DNA of 64,000 nt, from the NCBI RefSeq assembly GCF_000949865.1, contig NZ_JWJH01000006.1, positions 124,001-188,000 of the forward strand, given 5' to 3'. Below the pieces are notes generated by a model. That model saw only the letters and a program-made list of their open reading frames with translations, made no database searches and was not told the DNA's origin. The stretch comes from Rhizobium nepotum 39/7. GTDB lineage: Bacteria; Pseudomonadota; Alphaproteobacteria; Rhizobiales; Rhizobiaceae. Of the stretch, positions 9,985-19,818 are shown in pieces; position 1 is the stretch's first letter, and each line of letters starts with the position of its first letter. The translations under genes and the position numbers were made by a program.

Positions 9985-10899
9985 GTGGCATCCATCGGCC
10001 AGATCGTAGACAAGACGCCGGGAAGCGAAGTTCTGGCGCGCGCGCGCCAGCGTGCCGCACTGGTGCCGGACTGCATGGTCGAGGCAAAGCGCATCGCCAA
10101 CACCGTTACCGCCGGCTGGCACGGCCGCCGCAAGCGCGGCATCGGCGAGAATTTCTGGCAGTTCCGTCCCTATGCCGAAGGCGAGAGCCTGTCGCGCATC
10201 GACTGGCGGCGCTCGGCCCGCGACGATCATACCTATGTGCGCGACCGCGAATGGGAAGCCGCCCACACCATCTGGCTATGGGCGGACATGTCGCCATCGA
10301 TGATGTTCAAGTCCACGCTCGGCTCCGTCTCCAAGGAAAGCCGGGCGCTGGTGCTGATGCTGGCGCTGGCGGAAATCCTTGCGCGTTCGGGCGAACGCAT
10401 CGGTTGCCCCGGCATTATGGAGCCGGTCTCGGCCAGAAACGCCGCCGAACGGCTTGCCGCCGCCATCATGCATGCGCCAGTGACGACCGGCATGCCTGAA
10501 ACGGGAATGATCCGCGGTGCAAGCGACATCGTCCTCATCGGCGATTTTCTCGATGATGCGAAAAATGTGATGGAGCAGATTTCGCCGCTCGCGCGACGCG
10601 GCCTGCGTGGCCATGTGGTCGAAATCGCCGATCCGGCCGAGGAAACCTTCCCCTATTCCGGCCGCACGGAATTTTCCGACCCGGAAACCGGCGAAAAACT
10701 CGTCTCCGGCCGTGCTGAAACCATTCGCGAGGATTATACCCGCGCCTATCTCGCCCGGCGCGAGGCACTATCTTCCTCGCTGCGCCGGCTCGGCTGGAAT
10801 TTCGTGTTTCACCGCACCGATCATCTCGCTTCCGAGGCGCTCGTCGCCGTTCACATGTATTTGTCCGGCGCGCCAGCGCAAGGCGGTGGCCGCCGATGA
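9985..10899 (+). CDS. DUF58 protein with vWA-like fold, MoxR partner
   Basis: A 304-residue DUF58 protein. The diagnostic motif RPYAEGESLSRIDWRRSARD spans residues 61-80, and a MIDAS-like Asp-Met-Ser-Pro-Ser (residues 101-105) follows in a vWA-type strand (TIWLWADMSPS). The start is a GTG at 9985 with AAAGGAG six bases upstream; an earlier in-frame GTG at 9979 overlaps the ribosome site. It is a likely client of the MoxR ATPase next door. The gene end overlaps the next start in an ATGA. Confidence 0.9.
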   Translation: MASIGQIVDKTPGSEVLARARQRAALVPDCMVEAKRIANTVTAGWHGRRKRGIGENFWQFRPYAEGESLSRIDWRRSARDDHTYVRDREWEAAHTIWLWADMSPSMMFKSTLGSVSKESRALVLMLALAEILARSGERIGCPGIMEPVSARNAAERLAAAIMHAPVTTGMPETGMIRGASDIVLIGDFLDDAKNVMEQISPLARRGLRGHVVEIADPAEETFPYSGRTEFSDPETGEKLVSGRAETIREDYTRAYLARREALSSSLRRLGWNFVFHRTDHLASEALVAVHMYLSGAPAQGGGRR

Positions 10900-13706
10900 G
10901 TGCATTGCCCTTCGTGTTCACCAGCCCCTACATTCTCTTCGGCCTTCTGGCGCTGCCCGCCATCTGGTGGCTGCTGCGGCTCACCCCGCCTCGCCCCAAG
11001 GCGGAAGTGTTTCCTCCGCTGAAAATTCTGGCGACTGTGCTGAAACGCGAAGAAACGCCCTCCAAAAGCCCGTGGTGGCTGACATTGCTGCGCATGGCGC
11101 TGGCCGCCGCCGTGATTTTTGCGCTTGCTGATCCTGTGGTAAACCCGCGCAACAACAGCATTGCCGGCACCGGCCCGCTGGTGCTGGTGGTCGATAACAG
11201 CTGGGCCTCCTCAACCGACTGGGAGAGACGCGTCGAAACCGCTCAGGCCCTGATCGGTGATGCGGAAAGAGCCGACCGCCCCGTTTCCATCAGCTTCACC
11301 GCCGATGCCGAACATGATGCCGTGCCGGCAACCACGGCGGTGGCGCTGGACAAGCTCGCCGCCGCCAAGCCGAAGCCGCTTGTGCCCGACCGCGTGCGCA
11401 CGGCGGAAGCCATCACCGAGGCGCTGAACGGCACGCCCCCCGGCACGCTCGCCTATATCGCCGACGGGGTTGCCACCGCGCAGGATGAAAGCGCGATGCG
11501 AACCCTCGCCAGTCTCTCGCCCGCGGAATTCCGCATCGTCAAGGGCGACGGAAAGTCCGTCGCCGCCATTACCGACGCCACCAACAATGCCGATGCGATG
11601 AGCGTCACGCTCTCGCGGCTGGATACGGCCTCACCCGCCCGGCTGACCGTGAATGCGCAGGACAGTCAGGGCCGTATTCTCGCCAATGGCGCCGCCAGTT
11701 TCGCCCCCGGCGAAGCCGAAACGACGGCCACGGTGGAAGCGCCCTTCGAATTGCGCAACGATTTCGCCCGCCTCTCCATCGAAGGGGTGTCTACCGCAGG
11801 CGCGGTGCATCTTCTGGACGACGGTTTCCGCCGCCGCCGGGTGGCGTTGCTGGCCGGTGAAACCGGCAATGATTTCCAGCCGCTTTTGCAGCCGCTTTAT
11901 TACATCAGCCGCGCTTTGCAGCCTTTTGCGGATCTCATCCCGCAGCGACAGGCCGATCTTTCGCAGGCGATCCCGGAAATCCTGCAATCCAACCCCTCCG
12001 TCATCGTCATGGCCGATATCGGCCGCCTGCCGCAGGAAACCTACGAGCCGATGCAGCGCTGGCTCGCCGGCGGCGGCACGCTGATCCGTTTTGCCGGACC
12101 GCGCCTTGCTGCGGCCCCCGCCGACGATCCGCTGGTGCCGGTAACGCTCCGGCAGGGCGAACGTGCACTCGGCGGCGCGCTGTCCTGGGCGGAACCGCAG
12201 CCGCTTGCCGATTTTCCTGCTTTCGGCGCTTTCGCGGGCATGCCGAAGGCCGACGGCATTCTCGTCAAGCGTCAGGTTCTGGCCGAGCCGACACCGGACC
12301 TTGCCGAACGCACCTGGGCAAGCCTCGCAGATGGAACGCCGCTCGTCACCACCCGCAATGTCGAGGCGGGCCGCATCGTGCTGTTCCATGTCAGCGCCGA
12401 AGCAAGCTGGTCCGACCTGCCGATATCGGGCCATTTCGTCGATATGCTGCGCCGTATCGTGCAACTATCGAAGGCTGGCGGCGCTTCCGCCTCCGCGAAT
12501 GCCCCGGCTGCGGCCCTGCCGCCCTTCCGGTTGCTGACGGCCGAAGGCGCGCTGTCTGCTGAAATCGGCACCGCCCGCCCGCTGGAAATGCGCGCCGGCC
12601 AGCCGCCCCGCACCGGTTTTGACAATCCCCCCGGCCTTTACGGCACAGAGGACGGTTTCGTGGCTCTCAATCTTCTGCCAGCAGGCGCGACAGTGCGGCC
12701 GCTCGATACCTCTGTCGCAGGTGTCAGCACCACCAGCGAAGCCCTGATCGGCGAAACGGCGAAATCGCTGCGTCCCGCTCTCTTCATCGCCGCCTTCCTG
12801 ATGCTGATCGCCGACAGCCTTATCGTATTGTTCATGAACGGCGCGTTTGCGCACCTGCCGAAAGCCCGCAGCGCCTCGGCCGCTGCCGTGCTTCTGGCGT
12901 TTGGCGCCTTTGCCACGATGTCTCCGAGCGACGCCCGCGCCGACGATCCCAAGCCCGGCGACGAGCAGATTTTCGAGCGGCTGGATACGACGCACCTCGC
13001 TTATGTGCGTACCGGCGAGGACGATGTCGACCGCATTTCCGAACAGGGTTTGCAGGGTTTGAGCGAATTCCTGACCTGGCGCACGACGCTGGAGCCGGGC
13101 CAGCCGGTCGGTCTCGATATATCGAAGGACGAATTGTCCTTTTACCCGATCATCTACTGGCCGGTTTCGGCCTCGGCACCCATGCCGTCAAGCGCCGCCA
13201 TTTCGCGCATCGATGCCTATATGCGCGCCGGCGGCACCGTCCTGTTCGATACGCGCGACCAGTTCACATCGCTCGATGCAGGCGCGACCAGCGCCAATGG
13301 AGAACGTTTACAGGCGATCCTCGCCAATATCGATATTCCGCCCTTGGAACCTGTGCCGGAAGACCATGTCCTGACGCGGTCTTTCTACCTGCTCACCAAT
13401 TTCCCCGGCCGTTACAACGGCTCGCCGCTCTGGGTGGAATCGCGACAGGGCGCGGCCAAGACCACATCCGGCCTTTCCTCCTCCGGCGACGGTGTGACGC
13501 CGATCATGATCACCGGCAATGATTTTGCCGGCGCATGGGCGGTCGACCCGCAGGGCGCGCCCGTGCTGCCGACCGTGCCGCCGGATGAGTTGCAGCGCGA
13601 ACATGCCTTCCGTTCCGGAGTCAACATCATGATGTATATGCTGACCGGCAACTACAAGGCCGATCAGGTCCACGTTCCCGCACTTCTCGAACGATTGGGG
13701 CAGTGA
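10896..13706 (+). CDS. large membrane protein, BatA N-terminal domain fused to DUF4159
   Basis: A 936-residue protein. Residues 1-90 form the BatA-type membrane anchor with two hydrophobic helices (about 10-28 and 62-80). A vWA-like domain follows with a degenerate MIDAS (VVDNSWASS). A further membrane helix lies near residues 630-655, and the C-terminal 250 residues fit DUF4159, a Rossmann-like glutamine-amidotransferase-related fold. Such proteins sit in the inner membrane with large soluble domains. Function is unknown, but MoxR/DUF58 partners suggest a surface or envelope stress role in alphaproteobacteria. It is coupled by ATGA to the DUF58 gene and is one base from the next gene. Confidence 0.88.
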   Translation: MSALPFVFTSPYILFGLLALPAIWWLLRLTPPRPKAEVFPPLKILATVLKREETPSKSPWWLTLLRMALAAAVIFALADPVVNPRNNSIAGTGPLVLVVDNSWASSTDWERRVETAQALIGDAERADRPVSISFTADAEHDAVPATTAVALDKLAAAKPKPLVPDRVRTAEAITEALNGTPPGTLAYIADGVATAQDESAMRTLASLSPAEFRIVKGDGKSVAAITDATNNADAMSVTLSRLDTASPARLTVNAQDSQGRILANGAASFAPGEAETTATVEAPFELRNDFARLSIEGVSTAGAVHLLDDGFRRRRVALLAGETGNDFQPLLQPLYYISRALQPFADLIPQRQADLSQAIPEILQSNPSVIVMADIGRLPQETYEPMQRWLAGGGTLIRFAGPRLAAAPADDPLVPVTLRQGERALGGALSWAEPQPLADFPAFGAFAGMPKADGILVKRQVLAEPTPDLAERTWASLADGTPLVTTRNVEAGRIVLFHVSAEASWSDLPISGHFVDMLRRIVQLSKAGGASASANAPAAALPPFRLLTAEGALSAEIGTARPLEMRAGQPPRTGFDNPPGLYGTEDGFVALNLLPAGATVRPLDTSVAGVSTTSEALIGETAKSLRPALFIAAFLMLIADSLIVLFMNGAFAHLPKARSASAAAVLLAFGAFATMSPSDARADDPKPGDEQIFERLDTTHLAYVRTGEDDVDRISEQGLQGLSEFLTWRTTLEPGQPVGLDISKDELSFYPIIYWPVSASAPMPSSAAISRIDAYMRAGGTVLFDTRDQFTSLDAGATSANGERLQAILANIDIPPLEPVPEDHVLTRSFYLLTNFPGRYNGSPLWVESRQGAAKTTSGLSSSGDGVTPIMITGNDFAGAWAVDPQGAPVLPTVPPDELQREHAFRSGVNIMMYMLTGNYKADQVHVPALLERLGQ

Positions 13707-13707
13707 C

Positions 13708-15792
13708 ATGACATTGGCATTCGCCCCCTTCCTGCCGTGGATCGTGATTGCCGTCCTGGCCGTTGCCGCCCTTGCGCTCTCCTTGATCGGCCTCTGGCGC
13801 GGCGTGCGCGGCGCCTGGCTGCGCGGGCTGGCGCTTGCGGCCCTGCTTGCCGCCATCGCCAATCCGCTGCTCACGCAGGAAGAACGCGAACCGCTCTCCA
13901 CCATCGTGCCTGTCATCGTCGATCGCTCGCAGAGCCAGGATGTGCAGGACCGGCCGCAAATGACCGATACGGCGCTGGAGACGCTGAAAGACCGCCTGTC
14001 CCGCTTCCCGCGCATCGAACCGCGCATCGTGGAGGTGCGCGACGACGGCGAGAGCGATTCGCCCTCGACCCAGCTTTTCTCGGCCCTTTCCTCCGCCGTC
14101 TCGGATGTCTCGCCTTCCCGCGTCGGCGGTGCGATATTCCTCAGCGACGGCCAGATCCACGATATTCCGAATGCGCTGCCCAATGCCGAGCAGGCGCTCG
14201 GTTTCCGCGCGCCCGTTCACGGGCTGATCACCGGCAAGGCCGATGAATTCGACCGCCGCATCGAAATCGTTCGCGCACCCCGCTTCGGCATCGTCAACGA
14301 GGAACAGCAGCTGACGCTGCGGGTCTTCGACGACGGGCGCCCCACAGGGGGCGGCTCGGCGGAAGTCACCGTCAAGATGAACGGGCAGGAAATCGCCACC
14401 CTGCAGGCCACACCCGGCCAGCCGACACCTTTCAACTTCAAGGTTCCGCGCGGCGGCAACAATGTCATGGAGTTTTCCGTCGCCGAGCTTCCGGGCGAAG
14501 TGACGGCCGCGAACAACCGTGCGGTTCACCTGATCGAAGGCATCCGCCAGAACCTGCGTGTGCTGCTGGTCTCGGGCGAGCCGCATGCGGGCGAACGCGC
14601 CTGGCGTAACCTGTTGAAATCCGACGCCTCGGTCGATCTGGTGCATTTCACCATTCTGCGCCCGCCGGAAAAGCAGGATGGCACGCCGATCAACGAATTG
14701 TCGCTGATCGCATTCCCGACGCGAGAGCTGTTCGTTGAGAAGATCGAGGATTTCGACCTCATCATCTTCGACCGCTATCAGCATCGTGGTGTGCTGCCGA
14801 TCCTCTATTACGACTACATCGCGCAATATGTCGAAAAGGGCGGCGCGCTGCTGATCGCCGCCGGCCCGGAACATGCCGGTCAGGATTCGATCGCCATGAC
14901 GCCGCTCGCATCCGTGCTGCCGGCCCAGCCGACGGGCCAGATGCATCAGGCGGCGTTTTATCCCCGCCTTTCGGAAGCGGGCAAGAAACACCCCGTCACC
15001 CGTGGGCTGGATGGATCGGGCGACGAGCCGCCGCATTGGGGCCGCTGGTTCCGCACCGTCAGCGTCGACCCGCCGCAGGGCCAGACCGTGATGCTGGGTG
15101 ACGGACAGGACCCGCTGCTGGTGCTGAACCGTCAGGGCGAAGGTCGCGTCGCCATGCTGCTTTCCGATCAGGGCTGGCTGTGGGCGCGCGGTTTCGAAGG
15201 CGGCGGCCCACATGTGGCGCTTTACCGCCGCATCGCGCACTGGCTGATGAAGGAACCGGAGCTTGAGGAAGAGGCGCTGACGGCGCGGGCCAATGGCCGC
15301 ACATTGGAAATCACCCGCCAGACCATCGGCGACGATCCCGGTCAGGCGAGTGTGCGTTTCCCTTCCGGAAAAACCGAAAACATGGCCTTCACCGCCACGG
15401 AGCCGGGTCTCTACAAGATCGAGCGCCGAATGGACGAAACCGGCCTGTTCGAAATCAAGAACGGCGATTTCACCACGCTCGTCCATGTCGGCGCGGTGGA
15501 TGCGCCGGAATTCAAGGCGATGATTTCGACGACCGAAACGCTGAAACCGCTGGCCGACGCCACCAGGGGCAGCGTGCACCGTGTCGCCGATAATTCCGGC
15601 CGCATCGCCCTCCCCGATATCCTGCCTGTCAGAGGCGATATCAGGGTTGCCGATGATGATCGCATGCTGATACGCATGACCGACGAGACGGTGCTGAAAG
15701 GTGTCAACACCCTGCCGCTATTTGCCGGTTTTGCCGGGCTTGCCGCCCTGCTCCTCGCCTTCTCCGCGCTCTGGTGGCGTGAGGGCCGGTAG
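13708..15792 (+). CDS. membrane protein with vWA-like and glutamine-amidotransferase-like domains
   Basis: A 694-residue protein with two N-terminal membrane helices (about 10-30 and 37-52), a vWA-like domain whose MIDAS Asp-Arg-Ser-Gln-Ser lies at residues 72-76, a beta-sandwich middle region, an amidotransferase-like Rossmann domain (around FDLIIFDRYQHRG and GGALLIAAGPEH), and a C-terminal helix at about 668-688. It starts two bases after the DUF4159 gene, so translation is probably coupled. Together with MoxR, DUF58 and DUF4159 it completes a four-gene unit common in Rhizobiales. The catalytic Cys of true amidotransferases is not evident, so the domain is probably structural. Confidence 0.85.
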   Translation: MTLAFAPFLPWIVIAVLAVAALALSLIGLWRGVRGAWLRGLALAALLAAIANPLLTQEEREPLSTIVPVIVDRSQSQDVQDRPQMTDTALETLKDRLSRFPRIEPRIVEVRDDGESDSPSTQLFSALSSAVSDVSPSRVGGAIFLSDGQIHDIPNALPNAEQALGFRAPVHGLITGKADEFDRRIEIVRAPRFGIVNEEQQLTLRVFDDGRPTGGGSAEVTVKMNGQEIATLQATPGQPTPFNFKVPRGGNNVMEFSVAELPGEVTAANNRAVHLIEGIRQNLRVLLVSGEPHAGERAWRNLLKSDASVDLVHFTILRPPEKQDGTPINELSLIAFPTRELFVEKIEDFDLIIFDRYQHRGVLPILYYDYIAQYVEKGGALLIAAGPEHAGQDSIAMTPLASVLPAQPTGQMHQAAFYPRLSEAGKKHPVTRGLDGSGDEPPHWGRWFRTVSVDPPQGQTVMLGDGQDPLLVLNRQGEGRVAMLLSDQGWLWARGFEGGGPHVALYRRIAHWLMKEPELEEEALTARANGRTLEITRQTIGDDPGQASVRFPSGKTENMAFTATEPGLYKIERRMDETGLFEIKNGDFTTLVHVGAVDAPEFKAMISTTETLKPLADATRGSVHRVADNSGRIALPDILPVRGDIRVADDDRMLIRMTDETVLKGVNTLPLFAGFAGLAALLLAFSALWWREGR

Positions 15793-15819
15793 GAACTTTC
15801 CGGTGGAAGCTTAAGGCGC

Positions 15820-15848
15820 TTTCCCGTCTCGGATTGGAAAACGGGAAA
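15820..15848 (+). terminator. stem-loop after the MoxR operon
   Basis: TTTCCCGT at 15820-15827 pairs with ACGGGAAA at 15841-15848 around 13 bases. No T-run follows. It lies between the last MoxR-operon gene and the GNAT gene, so it may only attenuate read-through. Confidence 0.35.
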
Positions 15849-15876
15849 CGGCCGCCGCCCGGGCGTCCAGGGAAAC

Positions 15877-16296
15877 ATGAACATGAATTTCGTTTTGAGC
15901 GATGTCGCGGATGCAGAAGCCGAGAAGGCCATCCGCGATCCGCTGGTGGCCTATAATCTCGCCCGTTTCGGCGAAAGCGACAAACGCGAACTCATCATCA
16001 CCATCCGCGATGAGGAGAATACCGTCACCGGCGGCTTGGTGGGCTATACCGGCCGCGGCTGGCTTTATGTGCAGCTTCTCTTCGTGCCGGAAACCATGCG
16101 CGGTCAGGGCACAGGCCCGAAGCTGCTTGCGATGGCGGAGGAAGAAGCCAAAAAGCGCGGCTGCATCGGCGCTTATATCGACACGATGAACCCGGATGCA
16201 TTGCGGCTCTATGAACGCTACGGTTTCACGAAGATCGGCTCGCTTGCGCCCCTCTCCAGCGGCCAGTCGATCACATGGCTCGAGAAACGATTCTAG
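15877..16296 (+). CDS. GNAT-family N-acetyltransferase
   Basis: A 139-residue single-domain acetyltransferase. The acetyl-CoA binding motif is ETMRGQGTGPKLLAMAEEEA (about residues 70-89), followed by the GCIGAYIDTMNPDALRLYERYGF segment typical of motif B in small GNAT enzymes. The acceptor substrate is unknown. ATG at 15877 and 15883 are both possible; AGGGA lies three or nine bases upstream, which slightly favours the second. The last four bases overlap the convergent LysR gene. Confidence 0.82.
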   Translation: MNMNFVLSDVADAEAEKAIRDPLVAYNLARFGESDKRELIITIRDEENTVTGGLVGYTGRGWLYVQLLFVPETMRGQGTGPKLLAMAEEEAKKRGCIGAYIDTMNPDALRLYERYGFTKIGSLAPLSSGQSITWLEKRF

Positions 16297-17252
16297 GCGG
16301 CAATTCCCGATACCTCACCGTCCACCTCCACCGTGCGCCCCATGGCCTCGCGGATTTGCTGGCGAAGCCACACGGCTCCGGCATCCGCATCGGTCTGCAA
16401 TGTCCAGACCATGGCGACAGGCGGAAAATTCAGCGTCACGGGCACAGGGCTTATTTCCAGTCCCAGCATCGGCGCATAACGCAGCGCGATGCGCGAGGAC
16501 ACGGTTGCCAGCACCGCCGAGGATCGCGCCGTTGCCAGAACCGAGAGGAAATCTGGCGCTGCGGCCACGACATCGATGTCCATGCCGCTCAGTTCCAGCG
16601 CATCCTTGATGCAGCCATGCAGGCTGTCCGTCTGCGATATGACCGCGTGTTTGGCCTCCATATAGGCATCCAGTCCCACAGGATTGGGCAGATCGAGCAA
16701 AGCCGGGTTGAAGCAGCAAAGAACGCTGGACGAATAGAGAGGTTCGCAATGGTGGCGCTGTTCCTTCGAATAGGTGCATCCCACAGCCATGTCGATCACA
16801 CCCGTATCCAACATCGCCGTGATTTCCTGCTCCTGCCCGTTGCGCGCCAAAAGGCGGATGCCGGGCGCAATCTCGCGCAGCCGCGCGGTCAGATCCGGCA
16901 ATAGCAACAGCTCCACCTCACTCGACATTCCCAGCCGGAACGTGCGGCGCTCCGTCGCCGGATCGAACACATCCGCCGTCATCACCGCCGCCTGCGCCTG
17001 CCGCAAGGCCTGCCTCACCGGACCCGACAGATTGATCGCCCGCGCCGTCGGCTTCATCTCCTGCCCCACCCGGATGAAAAGCTCATCCTGAAACAGGATC
17101 CGCAATGTCGAGATATTGTGGCTCATGGCCGGCTGCTGGATTTTCAGCCGACGCGCCGCGCGCGTGACGCTCATCTCCTCCATCATCGCATCGAAAGCGA
17201 TGAGAAGATTGAGGTCGAAAGAACGAAGATTGAAATGATCGATAGTTTGCAT
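16293..17252 (-). CDS. LysR-family transcriptional regulator
   Basis: A 319-residue LysR regulator. The N-terminal winged helix-turn-helix is at about residues 10-68 (LLIAFDAMMEEMSVTRAARRL, then IQQPAMSHNISTLR), followed by the two-lobed effector domain. The N-terminal FNLRSFDLNLLIAFD pattern resembles the NodD/NahR branch, which usually senses aromatic compounds. It is divergent from the metallo-beta-lactamase-fold gene, 87 bases away, so it probably controls that gene. The shared gap holds AT-rich dyads that could be a T-N11-A site, but I cannot define one. The effector is unknown. Confidence 0.88.
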   Translation of the reverse strand: MQTIDHFNLRSFDLNLLIAFDAMMEEMSVTRAARRLKIQQPAMSHNISTLRILFQDELFIRVGQEMKPTARAINLSGPVRQALRQAQAAVMTADVFDPATERRTFRLGMSSEVELLLLPDLTARLREIAPGIRLLARNGQEQEITAMLDTGVIDMAVGCTYSKEQRHHCEPLYSSSVLCCFNPALLDLPNPVGLDAYMEAKHAVISQTDSLHGCIKDALELSGMDIDVVAAAPDFLSVLATARSSAVLATVSSRIALRYAPMLGLEISPVPVTLNFPPVAMVWTLQTDADAGAVWLRQQIREAMGRTVEVDGEVSGIAA

Positions 17253-17339
17253 AAGTCACATCGATTTGATTGCTGGCTTCCCTACACTTAGCTGGAGTTA
17301 GGAAACTTTCAAGGCTTCCGCAAAACTCAGGAGCTCAAA

Positions 17340-18305
17340 ATGCCATCACGCCGCTCACTTCTCAAAGGCGCTGCCAGCGCCATCATCGCCGCCCCCTTCG
17401 TTGCACCCTCGCTCGCATTCGCCAAGGCGCCGCTCGCCGCCACCCAGGCGCCCGGATTTTATCGTCTGATGGTCGGCAAAGTGGAGGTTACCGCCGTTTC
17501 GGACGGCGTCATCGCACTGCCGCTCGCCAAAATCTACACCAACACCACCCCGGAACACGCGGCCGAGGTTTTGAAAGATGCCTTCCTGCCAGAACAAATA
17601 CCCACTTCGGTCAATGCCTATCTCGTCAACACCGGAGACAGGCTGGTCCTCATCGATGCCGGCACGGGCGACTATCTCGGCCCATCGCTCGGCAAGCTCG
17701 TCGCCAATATCGAGGCATCCGGTTACAAGGCTGCGGACATAGACGACATTATTCTTACCCATATCCACACCGATCACTCCGGCGGGCTGGCCGCGGATGG
17801 CAAGCGCGTATTTACCAACGCAACGCTACACGTCAACGAGCGCGAGGCCGCCTTCTGGCTTGATGAAGCCAGGGCCAAGGCAGCACCCGAAGCGCTGAAA
17901 AAGGCTTATGCCGAAGCAAGGGAAAGCACCAAACCCTATGTCGATGCAGGAAAGCTCAAGACATTCGCGGATAACGCCGCGCCTGTCCCCGGCCTCGGCT
18001 CTGTCCTCTATGCCGGCCACACACCGGGCCACAGCGGCATCGTGATCGAAAGCGAAGGGGAAAAGATCGTCTTCTGGGGCGACATCACCCATGGCGACGT
18101 CCTCCAGTTCGATGAGCCTGATGTCGCAATCGAATTCGACGTCGATCAGAAGGCCGCCGTCACGGCGCGCGCTTTGGCATTCAGGCAGGCCGTTGAAGGC
18201 AAATACCTCGTGGCCGGCGCCCACATCGCCTTCCCCGGCATAGGCCACTTGCGCACAGACAGCACCAATTACGATTGGCTGCCGGTCAACTACACCGCAC
18301 TATAA
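17340..18305 (+). CDS. Tat-exported metallo-beta-lactamase-fold hydrolase
   Basis: A 321-residue protein. The N-terminus carries a twin-arginine signal (SRRSLLK at residues 3-9, then a hydrophobic stretch and an AFA-KA cleavage region near 28-30). The zinc motif HIHTDHSGG is at residues 141-149 (His141, His143, Asp145, His146), with later metal ligands in AGHTPGHSG and WGDITHGD. The layout matches the lactonase-like MBL hydrolases. It acts in the periplasm. A LysR gene is divergent and an MFS transporter gene is convergent. Lactonase, esterase and arylsulfatase-type activities remain possible. Confidence 0.85.
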   Translation: MPSRRSLLKGAASAIIAAPFVAPSLAFAKAPLAATQAPGFYRLMVGKVEVTAVSDGVIALPLAKIYTNTTPEHAAEVLKDAFLPEQIPTSVNAYLVNTGDRLVLIDAGTGDYLGPSLGKLVANIEASGYKAADIDDIILTHIHTDHSGGLAADGKRVFTNATLHVNEREAAFWLDEARAKAAPEALKKAYAEARESTKPYVDAGKLKTFADNAAPVPGLGSVLYAGHTPGHSGIVIESEGEKIVFWGDITHGDVLQFDEPDVAIEFDVDQKAAVTARALAFRQAVEGKYLVAGAHIAFPGIGHLRTDSTNYDWLPVNYTAL

Positions 18306-18315
18306 GACAGTGAAA

Positions 18316-18349
18316 CCGATGGCCTGACCTGCGGAGGTCAGGCCATCGG
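18316..18349. terminator. bidirectional terminator between convergent genes
   Basis: A 15-bp perfect stem (CCGATGGCCTGACCT at 18316-18330 with its complement at 18335-18349) around a four-base loop (GCGG). It sits between the convergent MBL hydrolase and MFS genes and is one of the strongest hairpins in the window. Confidence 0.75.
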
Positions 18350-18363
18350 CAGAAAACACATGC

Positions 18364-19677
18364 CTATGTCAGCGCCACCTGCCGCGTTTCCGCATTGATC
18401 ATCGTTGCCGCAATGGCGGCAAGCACCAGCAGTCCGGCAAAGATACCGATGGCGAAACCGAAGCCCTGCGCGATGGCATAACCCAGCAGCGACGGCGCAA
18501 GAAGCCCGCCCAGCCTTGCCATGGCGCCCGCAGCACCCATGCCGGTCGCACGCGATTCCGTCGGGTACAATTCCGGCGTAAAGGCATAAAGCGCGCCCCA
18601 CGTACCAAGCAGCGCAAAGCTCATGATGAGAAGCGAAGTGGCGATCATTGCACCACCGGTGGCGAACGTGAAGAGCAGGCAACCGAGTGCCGACAGCAGG
18701 CAGAAACCGATCAGCGTCGGCTTGCGGCCCCATTTTTCAACGCCATAGGCGGCAAGCGCATAACCGGGGATCTGCGCCAGCGCCACCAGCACCAGAAAAC
18801 CGTAACCGCGCACGAAGCCAAAACCGTCTCCCGCCAGTTTCGCCGGCATCCAGGTGAAGACGCCGTAATAGGAGACGGAGACGAGAAACCAGATGACAAG
18901 GATCATGATGCTGCGCTGTCTGAGCGCCGGCGAAAATATCCCCTGCCCTTTTGTGACCTCCGGCTGGAAAAGCCCCGTCCCGGCATCGAGAGGCGCGCGG
19001 CCGTTCACCACCAGCATGCGATTGACGACGGTCTTGGCCTCTTCCGACCGACCCGCCCGCATCAGGAAAAGCGGCGATTCCGGCACAAGGAACCGCAAGC
19101 CGAGACCGAGAACGGCGGGAAAGGCCGTAACCGCGAAGATGTAACGCCAGGCGTCGGCCACGCCGGCAAGGCTGGCACCCCAGGCGGCAAGCGCCACGAT
19201 CAGGGTTCCGATGGCCCAGAAGCCTTCCAGAAAGACCAGCCAGCGGCCGCGATTTTTTGCCGGCAGGAATTCCGCCATCATCGCGTAATCCACCGGCAAA
19301 GTGCCGCCCACGGCCGCACCCGTCAGAAAGCGCAGGACGAGAAGAATGGCAAAGTTGGGCGCGAAGATGGAAAGCACACCGAACACGGCGTCGCAGGCCA
19401 CGGTGATGATCAGCACACGGCGACGGCCGTAACGGTCCGCCAGACGCCCGAAACCGGCCGCACCGAGAAGCATGCCGAAAAAGAACGCCGTTCCGGTCTG
19501 CAAGGCCTGCGGCACCGTCAGCCCGAAAGTCGCGGCAATCGAGGCGGCGGTAAAACCAACCGCCAGAACCTGCATGGCGTCTGCGGCCCAGACAAGGCCG
19601 AAAATACCCATCAGTCGCCGCTGATAGGCACCCGCACCCGCACGCTCCAGCGCATCGTTCATGGTGATTGCCGTCAT
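18364..19677 (-). CDS. MFS transporter, AAHS/sugar-porter-like
   Basis: A 437-residue major facilitator protein with about 12 hydrophobic segments. The loop between helices 2 and 3 has FGRLADRYGRRRVL, the classic MFS motif, and the middle loop has PESPLFLMRAGRSEEA, as in the sugar-porter and aromatic-acid/H+ symporter families. The ATG at 19677 is preceded by a purine-rich AAGGGGGCG. It neighbours the LysR/MBL pair and may import or export the same compound, but this is only context. The substrate is unknown. Confidence 0.85.
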   Translation of the reverse strand: MTAITMNDALERAGAGAYQRRLMGIFGLVWAADAMQVLAVGFTAASIAATFGLTVPQALQTGTAFFFGMLLGAAGFGRLADRYGRRRVLIITVACDAVFGVLSIFAPNFAILLVLRFLTGAAVGGTLPVDYAMMAEFLPAKNRGRWLVFLEGFWAIGTLIVALAAWGASLAGVADAWRYIFAVTAFPAVLGLGLRFLVPESPLFLMRAGRSEEAKTVVNRMLVVNGRAPLDAGTGLFQPEVTKGQGIFSPALRQRSIMILVIWFLVSVSYYGVFTWMPAKLAGDGFGFVRGYGFLVLVALAQIPGYALAAYGVEKWGRKPTLIGFCLLSALGCLLFTFATGGAMIATSLLIMSFALLGTWGALYAFTPELYPTESRATGMGAAGAMARLGGLLAPSLLGYAIAQGFGFAIGIFAGLLVLAAIAATMINAETRQVALT

Positions 19678-19818
19678 ATGCCCGCCCCCTTCGTCGAAAT
19701 CGACTTTCGAGTGCTACCGCATGGGAGCAAGAAACGGAATTGAATTTTCGCGAGGTCGCCACCGGTTTGAATGGAATCCATTGTGCGGGGCAAATGGTTC
19801 GAGGCCCATGTGTCTCTC

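Noticed and set aside
13627..15579. Open frame of about 650 codons opposite the large MoxR-operon membrane protein
   Set aside because: Composition is Arg/Gln/His-rich without domains, while the plus strand gives a clear vWA/amidotransferase-like protein with a coupled start.
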